Part shown: piece by piece, positions 1-5,203 of the stretch | Numbering within the stretch: the first letter of the stretch is position 1 | Layout of the letters: the number at the start of each line of letters is the position of its first letter | Source of the DNA: Ignavibacteriota bacterium | GTDB taxonomy: Bacteria; Bacteroidota; Ignavibacteria; Tepidaquicellales; Tepidaquicellaceae | Reading direction: 5' to 3' | Assembly (NCBI GenBank): GCA_003158365.1 | Contig: PMIW01000119.1 | Location: 1 to 5,228, forward strand | Length of the DNA: 5,228 bases | Notes under the pieces: model-generated | The model's input: the letters and a program-made list of their open reading frames with translations, nothing else | What the model was told of the DNA's origin: nothing | Databases searched by the model: none | Program-made: the position numbers and the translations under genes

Positions 1-46
1 TTTATAACTTTAAAAACTTTATAACTTGACGAACTTGACAAACTTA
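1..46. repeat. Degenerate tandem repeat with AACTT core, period 8-9 bp
   Basis: The pentamer AACTT starts at positions 6, 15, 23, 32 and 41, giving spacings of 9, 8, 9 and 9 bp. The bases between cores vary (TTAAA, TAT, GACG, GACA style). The array reaches the window edge, so its full length is unknown, and on the right it runs directly into the stop codon of the MEMO-AMMECR1 gene (47-49). The same pattern reappears at the far right end of the window. No hairpin of useful length is seen, so it does not look like an ordinary intrinsic terminator. Its function is unknown. Confidence 0.75.
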
Positions 47-1363
47 TCAGCAGAGTTCGAACACATAAAAATTCATTTCTTTTCCTCTCCATTCTCCGCT
101 TTGCAACCCTGCTTTTCTGCACAGACTTGAAAGGAAATCTTCCGGACTTGAAAAATGTTCCCATACCTGCGGCAGATAGACGGCACGATGCCCGTATTTT
201 TCGAGTATCACACCTTTATCAATAATTTTTTCAAGAAGGTCATTTTCGTTTTTATATTTTAAATCTTCGGGTTCCGTCAAAACGGAAACCTCATAATTTA
301 AATCGGGCAGTTCGTTTTCGGTGATAGGTTCAAACCTATAATCACGGCTTGAAGCGCTGATTGCATTGTCAATAATGCTGTCAAAAAGATTTCCAACCGG
401 CTCGATGGTTCCAATGCAGCCGCGAAGGTCAATATTATCTTTTATGGTAACAAAGCATGCAAGTTTCTTTTTCAGATTTTCAGGCGGATTCTCGACAAAC
501 AATTTTTTTCCTTCTTTTACAAATGTTTCGACGGTTTCCTTCGCAAGCTTTTCCATATATTTTTTATCTTCGCCTGTAAATAATTTTACTTCAGGTTCGT
601 AAAAAACGATAGAACTGTAACCAACAACACTTTCTTTATCTTTTATTATATCACCCGAATTTTTATAATCGAGCAGTTTCACTTTCCATTTTTTTCTTTT
701 TGCAAGTTCAATCAAAGCCATTATTGCATAGGGAGAATCTATTTCCGCCTGCTTGATTCCTTCCGCATTTAAATTTAAAATGCAGTCAATGGAATAACCA
801 TCAAGCTTTTTAGCTTCATCATAAGTATGGAAATGGCTTAAATCCACAGATGCCACAATAACGGATTTATCATCATAATATTTTTCGAGAACCTCCGAGA
901 ACTCTTTGGAATCAACTCTTCCGACGATTATGGGTATTAATTCGAAATTTCCGAGGACCCTCTGCAAAAAAGGAATTTCAATTTCAATAGAATGCTCCCC
1001 GTAATCCGCTTCTTCTACATTTACAATTGTACTTTCTTTTAAAATATTTTTAATGCAGTCGGATACTTTAATTTTTCCGAGCGGTGAATTATAATAATCG
1101 TATTCGGAAACCGATGCGCCTTTTAAAGGATATTTGTGAGCAGTGCCAAGCACGAAAACTTTTTCGGTTTTATCGCTTAACTGCTTGAAAGAATATGCGG
1201 CAGTCCGGCCTGAATACATGTAACCTGCATGCGGGACAATTATTGCTTTCACATTTAACTTTTCTTTCTTTACAAATTTGAGATACCCGTCCAGCTCATC
1301 AGCAAGTTCGACAGGGTCATCGCTGTACCACGTTCCCGCGCAATGAGGTTTTCGTATTTTCAT
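47..1363 (-). CDS. AmmeMemoRadiSam system fusion protein: MEMO (protein B) domain + AMMECR1 (protein A) domain
   Basis: The 438-residue protein joins two families usually encoded separately. Residues about 1-256 are a MEMO domain, a fold related to LigB-type extradiol dioxygenases. It shows PHAGYMYSG at 44-52, GTAHKYPL at 73-80, EHSIEIEIPF at 123-132 and DLSHFH at 174-179. Residues about 262-438 are an AMMECR1 domain with its hallmark LRGCIGT at 313-319, then SRDYRFEP at 339-346 and LPQVWEHF at 397-404. By eye, H45 and H76 match the two metal-binding His of human MEMO1. The position matching its Cys ligand (in human NTICGRHPI) reads IDSPYAI at 208-214, so that Cys seems absent. The ATG at 1363 opens directly into the expected MEMO N-terminus (KPHCAGTWY); no Shine-Dalgarno is seen. 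It is the last gene of the minus-strand cluster, 121 nt after the radical SAM gene. The family is widespread, but the bacterial reaction is not settled as far as I know. No signal peptide or membrane segment is visible, so a cytoplasmic location is inferred. Confidence 0.93.
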   Translation of the reverse strand: MKIRKPHCAGTWYSDDPVELADELDGYLKFVKKEKLNVKAIIVPHAGYMYSGRTAAYSFKQLSDKTEKVFVLGTAHKYPLKGASVSEYDYYNSPLGKIKVSDCIKNILKESTIVNVEEADYGEHSIEIEIPFLQRVLGNFELIPIIVGRVDSKEFSEVLEKYYDDKSVIVASVDLSHFHTYDEAKKLDGYSIDCILNLNAEGIKQAEIDSPYAIMALIELAKRKKWKVKLLDYKNSGDIIKDKESVVGYSSIVFYEPEVKLFTGEDKKYMEKLAKETVETFVKEGKKLFVENPPENLKKKLACFVTIKDNIDLRGCIGTIEPVGNLFDSIIDNAISASSRDYRFEPITENELPDLNYEVSVLTEPEDLKYKNENDLLEKIIDKGVILEKYGHRAVYLPQVWEHFSSPEDFLSSLCRKAGLQSGEWRGKEMNFYVFELC

Positions 1364-1484
1364 GATTTTAATTATTTACGAAATTAATTATTCCGATTAA
1401 AAATAATTGCTTATGATAAATATTAAAAATTAAATATTAAAATTAAAATTACTTTAAAATAATTCGCACCCGAAGTCATTAGAT
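1364..1484. other. AT-rich intergenic spacer with near-duplicate A/T repeat
   Basis: This is the longest gap inside the minus-strand cluster (121 nt). It contains a near-direct repeat: AAATATTAAAAATT at 1418-1431 is followed at once by AAATATTAAAATT at 1432-1444, then AAAATT at 1445-1450. A separate promoter for the MEMO-AMMECR1 gene could lie here, but I cannot point to a convincing -10/-35 or Bacteroidota-type -7/-33 pair. The end nearest the radical SAM gene (about 1452-1484) is less AT-rich and may be remnant coding sequence of that gene's missing C-terminus. Confidence 0.5.
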
Positions 1485-2348
1485 TTATACATTTCCGACA
1501 TATACATACTTGATATATTCTTTCGCAATCTTTTCGAATTTCTTAATTGTTGAAACAGGCGTGGATTCAAATTCCAGCTTATATCTCGGAAACGACCGTG
1601 AAATATGAAAAGCCACTTCATCGCCGAGAGATTTAACAAATTTACACATTTCAACAAACTCGCTTTCGTCATCGTTGAAGCCGAGTATTAGAAGAAATGT
1701 TACTTCTAAATGTTTTTTCTCTTCAACAATTATTTTAAGTGTGTTTAAAGTAGTCTGCAAATCACCGTTGCAAATCTTTTTATAAAAATCATTATTGAAT
1801 GCTTTTAGGTCAATGTTAAATGCATCGATATAATTTATCAATTGCCTCAGCGGTTTCTCGTTAATCTGTCCGTTCGAAACGGAAACTGTTTTCAGTCCGT
1901 TAACCTTGCAGAGTTTTGCAATGTCGAGCATGTATTCAAAAAATATCGTTGGTTCATTATATGTGAAAGCTACAAATTTGATATTTTTGTCAATGCAGGT
2001 CTGTACTATCTTTTCGGGATTAACGTCATCAATGAATTCGAATTGCTTGGCTTCGAATTCCTGGCTTATATCATAGTTCTGGCAGAACTTGCAGTCCAGA
2101 TTGCATCCGTAAGTTCCGATGGAAAGAATTGCCGAGCCCGGATAAAAATGATACAGGGGTTTTTTTTCGATTGGGTCGATGTGAATTGCCACGGGCTTTT
2201 CGTACACAAGCGAATAAAGTTTACCCTGCACGTTTTCCCTTACATCGCATACACCCGTTTTGCTTTCGGATATAACACAGCCTTTGGGACATAATGTGCA
2301 TTTTACTTTTTCGCTGTCGAGGTGCTCGTAATATAATGCTTCTTTCAT
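1485..2348 (-). CDS. amrS: AmmeMemoRadiSam system radical SAM enzyme
   Basis: The 287-residue protein is a radical SAM enzyme. The cluster motif CxxxCxxC is at C82, C86 and C89 (GTYGCNLDCKFCQN, 78-91) and would hold a [4Fe-4S] cluster that cleaves S-adenosylmethionine. A second Cys set precedes it: CTLCPKGC at 17-24 and GVC at 32-34, typical of this and pyruvate-formate-lyase-activase-like subfamilies. Family signatures follow in order: KPLYHFYPGS (63-72), FTYNEPTIFFEY, VSVSNGQ, AFNIDLKAF, HLEVTFLLILGFNDDE, and a C-terminal YVYVGNV. The presence of the MEMO-AMMECR1 gene just downstream fixes the subfamily. The protein stops right after YVYVGNV, whereas my recollection of the family is about 330 or more residues with a short Cys-containing tail, so the C-terminus appears missing. 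The ATG at 2348 is chosen because the conserved region starts within about 17 residues of it. The leader is A/T-rich without a Shine-Dalgarno. The substrate is unknown. Confidence 0.93.
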   Translation of the reverse strand: MKEALYYEHLDSEKVKCTLCPKGCVISESKTGVCDVRENVQGKLYSLVYEKPVAIHIDPIEKKPLYHFYPGSAILSIGTYGCNLDCKFCQNYDISQEFEAKQFEFIDDVNPEKIVQTCIDKNIKFVAFTYNEPTIFFEYMLDIAKLCKVNGLKTVSVSNGQINEKPLRQLINYIDAFNIDLKAFNNDFYKKICNGDLQTTLNTLKIIVEEKKHLEVTFLLILGFNDDESEFVEMCKFVKSLGDEVAFHISRSFPRYKLEFESTPVSTIKKFEKIAKEYIKYVYVGNV

Positions 2349-2351
2349 TTT

Positions 2352-2371
2352 TATTATTACCTATAATAATA
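2352..2371 (-). other. All-A/T inverted repeat just upstream of the radical SAM start codon
   Basis: TATTATTA (2352-2359) and TAATAATA (2364-2371) are perfect 8-bp complements around a 4-nt loop. The element fills most of the 30-nt gap between the RmuC stop and the radical SAM ATG and ends 3 nt before that ATG. An all-A/U hairpin would be weak, so an effect on translation is speculative, and AT-rich sequence produces such repeats readily by chance. Confidence 0.35.
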
Positions 2372-2378
2372 TTACTTA

Positions 2379-3668
2379 TTATTCCAATTCTTTTAAATCC
2401 TCATCAGTAGATTTATCCAGCAATTTCTGGTTAATAGTTTTCGTCGGTTTTACTCCAAGCGACTTAAGATTATCTACCCGCCTGACTATATTACCGGTAC
2501 CTTTAGATAATTTATTCATTGATTCAGTATAATACTTTTTTGAATCATCTAATTTATTTCCTAATATAATTAGGTCATCAGTAAAACTTACAAACTTATC
2601 ATATAACGCCCCGCTTTGTCGCGCAATTTCGAGTGCGTTTTTATTTCGATTTTCCTGCTTCCATATATTATCAATCGTCCTGAGTGTTGCAAGTAAAATA
2701 GACGGACTTACAATCACAATATTTTTTTCGAATGCATCATTCCATATCGAAATATCAGCCTGAGATGCAATTGCCATTGCGGGCTCGATTGGCACAAACA
2801 TAATCACAAAATCCATGCTTGATAAGTCATAAATATTCTGGTAATTTTTTTTACTCAGTTCTTTAACGTGATTGCGAATTGAATTTATGTGGTCGCTCAG
2901 TGCAATTTTTCTCAATGCTTCATCTTCGGTTGAGCAAAATGTTTCGTATGCAGTCAGAGAAACTTTCGAATCTATAATAATGTGCCTGCCTTCGGGAAGA
3001 TTAATTATCACGTCTGGTTTTTGCCTTTTTCCTTCTTCGCCTGTGAATGTAGACTGAACGCTGTATTCTCTGTCCCTTGCAAGTCCGGATTTTTCCAAAA
3101 TGCTTTCCAGAATAAACTCGCCCCAGTTTCCCTGTGTCTTCGATTCACCTTTTAATGCATTCGTAAGGTTAGTTGCATCCTTGCTCATCTGCTGGTTTAA
3201 ATCATTAAGGCTTTTTATCTGTTCGGCAAGCGATGCCCTCTGCTTTGTTTCATCGGAGTAAACTTCATTTATCCTGCTTTCAAATAATTTTATTCTCTCG
3301 CCAAGTGGTTTTAAAATCTGGTCTATGTTATCCTTATTCTGCTGTGTGAACTTGCTGCTCTTCTCGTCAAATATCCTGTTTGCAAGATTTTCGAATTCTT
3401 TCGCAAATTTCTCCTGCAAGCTCTGCAATTCCTCTTTCTGTTCCTGAAGTTTCTCCCTTAATCCTGCACTGACTGTACTTTCGCGGGATAATTCATTATT
3501 AAGAGAAATTTCCTTTTCCTTTAATATCGAATTCTCCTGCTCGAGTTTTCCGATGGATTCTTTCAGCAAACTGCTTGTTCCTTCGGTATTTTTTGCCGTA
3601 AGTTTAGCTATTAAAAATCCCAGCAGTATACCGACTGCAAGTCCTATTACTAAAAATATTATATCCAT
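2379..3668 (-). CDS. rmuC: DNA recombination protein RmuC homologue
   Basis: The 429-residue protein has the standard RmuC layout. A hydrophobic N-terminal segment at residues 3-23 (IIFLVIGLAVGILLGFLIAKL) should anchor it in the inner membrane. Residues about 33-175 are rich in E, K, Q and L heptads and predict a long coiled coil. The conserved core follows: TQGNWGEFILESILEKSGL at 178-196, then KPDVIINLPEGRHIIIDSKVSLTAY at 217-241. D219, D233 and K235 form a PD-(D/E)xK-like nuclease signature. A later conserved stretch is VIMFVPIEPAMAIA. In E. coli, rmuC mutants show a raised rate of inversions between short inverted repeats, and the protein is predicted to be a nuclease; activity here is inferred. 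The length is close to the family norm. The ATG at 3668 directly precedes the anchor. The gene lies 30 nt after the DUF169 gene and 30 nt before the radical SAM gene, which suggests cotranscription. Confidence 0.95.
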   Translation of the reverse strand: MDIIFLVIGLAVGILLGFLIAKLTAKNTEGTSSLLKESIGKLEQENSILKEKEISLNNELSRESTVSAGLREKLQEQKEELQSLQEKFAKEFENLANRIFDEKSSKFTQQNKDNIDQILKPLGERIKLFESRINEVYSDETKQRASLAEQIKSLNDLNQQMSKDATNLTNALKGESKTQGNWGEFILESILEKSGLARDREYSVQSTFTGEEGKRQKPDVIINLPEGRHIIIDSKVSLTAYETFCSTEDEALRKIALSDHINSIRNHVKELSKKNYQNIYDLSSMDFVIMFVPIEPAMAIASQADISIWNDAFEKNIVIVSPSILLATLRTIDNIWKQENRNKNALEIARQSGALYDKFVSFTDDLIILGNKLDDSKKYYTESMNKLSKGTGNIVRRVDNLKSLGVKPTKTINQKLLDKSTDEDLKELE

Positions 3669-3698
3669 GATGTTTTTTATTCGTTCAAATTAAAATAT

Positions 3699-4463
3699 TT
3701 ATTCCTTTGCATTTCTTTTATTCAAATCCAGCCACTGGCTTCTTGTTAAAAAGCTTTCATCTACATTCGATTCCATTTCCTTAAACATCTCAAAAGGAAT
3801 CGTAAATGTCAGCATATTTTTGTCAATATATTTCCTTGCTGAAATATCAAAAAATCCGATAGTTGCTTTCGGATTTTCTTTTTCCTCTTCGGAATATCCG
3901 TACAGAATTGACTGGCATCCCGCGCAAAACGGTGCCAGGACATTCATATTATTTTCCCTGTCATAATTTGAAAGCACGACCAGGGCAGAAAGCTGGTCAG
4001 GATTCACAAGCATAATAATCATTTCAGGTTTATCTGTAAGATTCAACTGTTCGAGCGGTCTGAATATTACATATTTCTCGGGAATATTTCTTATTGGCAG
4101 AGAATCGACAAATTTAAGAGCAAGTTCGGGAGTTTTGATGTAGCATTCACCTTCGCTTAAAAATCTCGACCTTATTTTTTCCTTATCATAATCCTCAGTC
4201 CCCCGGGATAAAAGATGCTCTATCGGAAAATTCTCCTGCTCATAAGCATTCCCGAATCCCAGTCCGGTACCACCGCCTACGCAGCCGTAAGTGTTCCTGT
4301 CGAAATATGCAGTCCTGCCTTTTGCAGCCGCAACGAGCATAGAAGCTACGCATCCCCAGCTGTGTTCCTTGAATCTCAAACCCTCTTCGGGGTCTATATC
4401 GGATAATATCACCGCAACCGGCTGGGTTTTTAAATCCAGTGCTTTTGAAATTTTACTGTTCAT
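3699..4463 (-). CDS. DUF169 domain-containing protein, Cys-rich, function unknown
   Basis: The 254-residue protein matches the DUF169 family by its general pattern. It starts with KTQPVAVILSD (12-22), continues with WGCVASMLVAAAKGRTAYFD (36-55) and YGCVGGGTGLGFG (59-71), and has a late FCAGCQSI (179-186) followed by GFFDISARKYI. C38, C61, C180 and C183 sit in the recognisable motifs and resemble ligands for an Fe-S cluster or other metal; C107 is a further Cys outside them. This reading is inference, since no reaction is established for the family to my knowledge. There is no signal peptide or membrane segment. It is the first gene of the minus-strand cluster, so its promoter should lie in the 4464-4649 region. 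The ATG at 4463 gives a sensible N-terminus; a weak AGAGA lies about 10 nt upstream, which is not a convincing ribosome binding site. Confidence 0.85.
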   Translation of the reverse strand: MNSKISKALDLKTQPVAVILSDIDPEEGLRFKEHSWGCVASMLVAAAKGRTAYFDRNTYGCVGGGTGLGFGNAYEQENFPIEHLLSRGTEDYDKEKIRSRFLSEGECYIKTPELALKFVDSLPIRNIPEKYVIFRPLEQLNLTDKPEMIIMLVNPDQLSALVVLSNYDRENNMNVLAPFCAGCQSILYGYSEEEKENPKATIGFFDISARKYIDKNMLTFTIPFEMFKEMESNVDESFLTRSQWLDLNKRNAKE

Positions 4464-4649
4464 TGTAAATTCTCTTTTTATCTGTGAATTTAAAATTCTT
4501 ATTTATTTTAAGTAATGCAAAATAAAATATGTATTTTTAAACTTTAAAAAAAATTTTGTGTTATTAATATAAAAATTAGAATCATCGCAAATTTCATTCT
4601 TTTTGATGCTTTTAGATGTTATATTTTCATAATAATTAAATACTTGAAC
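4464..4649. promoter_or_regulatory. Divergent promoter region between DUF169 gene and globin gene
   Basis: These 186 nt separate two divergent starts and so must contain the promoters for both. The region is very AT-rich with A and T runs. For the globin, TTGATG (4603-4608) and CATAAT (4628-4633) are a possible -35/-10 pair, but the 19-bp spacing is long and the start codon would follow very closely. On the minus strand no pair stands out. Direct copies of a GATG-containing block (TTTTGATG at 4601-4608 and TTTAGATG at 4611-4618) are 10 bp apart, one helical turn, and could be a regulator site. All element assignments are tentative; only the divergent arrangement is firm. Confidence 0.55.
4486..4498. 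promoter_or_regulatory. 13-bp palindrome GAATTTAAAATTC, possible operator
   Basis: GAATTT (4486-4491) and AAATTC (4493-4498) are perfect inverted halves around a single A. The site begins 23 bp upstream of the DUF169 start codon, where a repressor could act on the minus-strand cluster. In sequence this AT-rich a palindrome can arise by chance, and it matches no operator I recognise with confidence. Confidence 0.3.
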
Positions 4650-5078
4650 ATGGAAACAAATCAATTCTCCAAAGAGGAAATCAAATTAATCCAGTATAGT
4701 TTCACTACACTCACGGCAAAATCCAAGCACGTAGGAGAAAAATTTTACAAGCGTCTTTTCGAGGCAAGTCCCGAAATGGCAGGACTTTTCAAGGGTGACA
4801 TGAAAGAGCAGGCAGGGCATTTAATGCGAATGGTAAAAACGGTAGTGGAAGGACTGAACAATCCGCAAATAATTTTACCTGCAATTCAGGACCTCGGCAG
4901 GAGGCACCAGGAATACGGAGTAGAGGCAGAACAATATAAAATGTTCGGGGATTTACTAATATCAGTGGTAGAAGAAGAACTCGGAAATGATTTTAATACT
5001 GCCACAAAAAAAGCCTGGCAAAAACTTTATGATTTATTGGCAGATGAAATGAAGAGCAATCATTATGTGAGTAAGTAA
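4650..5078 (+). CDS. Single-domain bacterial haemoglobin (globin)
   Basis: From the ATG the product is 142 residues, the usual size of a single-domain globin of the Vitreoscilla haemoglobin/flavohaemoglobin class. Numbered from that Met, Y33 (FYKRLF) fits helix position B10, F47 (LF, after PEMAG) fits CD1, Q54 (KEQAGHL) fits E7 and H86 (GRRHQEYGV) is the proximal haem ligand F8. Y96 sits ten residues after the His, as Tyr95 does in Vitreoscilla. By eye, the C-terminal Glu that completes that protein's His-Tyr-Glu network aligns with a His (near NHYVSK). No FAD/NAD reductase domain follows, since the stop is at 5076-5078. Likely roles are O2 binding or NO detoxification with a separate reductase. 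A TTG at 4644 would add two residues (MN), but ATG is preferred because it is the canonical codon and neither has a Shine-Dalgarno. The gene is divergent from the DUF169 cluster. Confidence 0.93.
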   Translation: METNQFSKEEIKLIQYSFTTLTAKSKHVGEKFYKRLFEASPEMAGLFKGDMKEQAGHLMRMVKTVVEGLNNPQIILPAIQDLGRRHQEYGVEAEQYKMFGDLLISVVEEELGNDFNTATKKAWQKLYDLLADEMKSNHYVSK

Positions 5079-5092
5079 AGTTTATTTATAAA

Positions 5093-5144
5093 TCTCGTTC
5101 CCAAACTCACCATGGCGGATCGTGGATTCAGTTTGGGAACGAGA
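5093..5144. repeat. Perfect 15-bp inverted repeat (REP-like palindrome, copy 1)
   Basis: TCTCGTTCCCAAACT (5093-5107) and AGTTTGGGAACGAGA (5130-5144) are exact reverse complements separated by 22 nt. The spacer contains an NcoI-type CCATGG (5110-5115) and two similar heptamers, GGCGGAT and CGTGGAT. It starts 14 nt after the globin stop codon. There is no T-run after it on the plus strand, so it is a poor intrinsic terminator for the globin, though the stem may protect the mRNA 3' end. Arms of the type CTCGTTCCCA...TGGGAACGAG recur as dispersed intergenic repeats in many unrelated bacteria; that is from memory and not checked here. Confidence 0.85.
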
Positions 5145-5150
5145 AACAAA

Positions 5151-5188
5151 AATCCTCGTTACGAAGCTGGGGCTTCGTAACGAGGATT
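5151..5188. repeat. Perfect 17-bp inverted repeat (REP-like palindrome, copy 2); possible minus-strand terminator
   Basis: AATCCTCGTTACGAAGC (5151-5167) and GCTTCGTAACGAGGATT (5172-5188) are exact reverse complements with a 4-nt TGGG loop. It lies 6 nt after copy 1. The arms share CTCGTT, then AA and CT, with copy 1 (11 of 14 aligned bases in the left arms), which suggests one repeat family. Read on the minus strand, the stem is followed by TTTGTT after a terminal ATT (TTTTTGTT in all), so it could terminate transcription entering from the right. On the plus strand it is followed by A-rich sequence, which does not suit termination. Confidence 0.85.
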
Positions 5189-5203
5189 AAAAAATAGTGC
5201 CAA

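Noticed and set aside
366..602. Plus-strand open frame inside the AMMECR1 domain
   Set aside because: It is antisense to the conserved AMMECR1 region, short, low in complexity (Phe/Ser-rich) and without recognisable motifs.
1454..1672. Minus-strand open frame overlapping the end of the radical SAM gene in another frame
   Set aside because: It is not a gene of its own, since it overlaps conserved coding sequence. Only its last dozen codons are of interest, as a possible frameshifted tail of the radical SAM protein.
1842..2294. Plus-strand open frame of 150 codons inside the radical SAM gene
   Set aside because: It is antisense to a gene with clear family motifs, and its translation has no recognisable domain. 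It is a shadow of the real coding frame.
4291..4515. Plus-strand open frame running from inside the DUF169 gene into the intergenic region
   Set aside because: Most of it is antisense to the conserved N-terminus of DUF169; there is no ribosome binding site or family similarity.
4644..4649. TTG at 4644 as the globin start
   Set aside because: It adds only two residues outside the globin fold, and an ATG follows at 4650. Neither has a Shine-Dalgarno, so the canonical codon is preferred.
5093..5188. Start of a CRISPR array
   Set aside because: The two elements are self-complementary hairpins of different sequence, 6 nt apart, with no identical direct repeats separated by regular spacers and no cas genes.
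5093..5188. Ordinary intrinsic terminator of the globin gene
   Set aside because: Neither stem is followed by a T-run on the plus strand. A T-rich stretch follows only on the minus strand, after copy 2.
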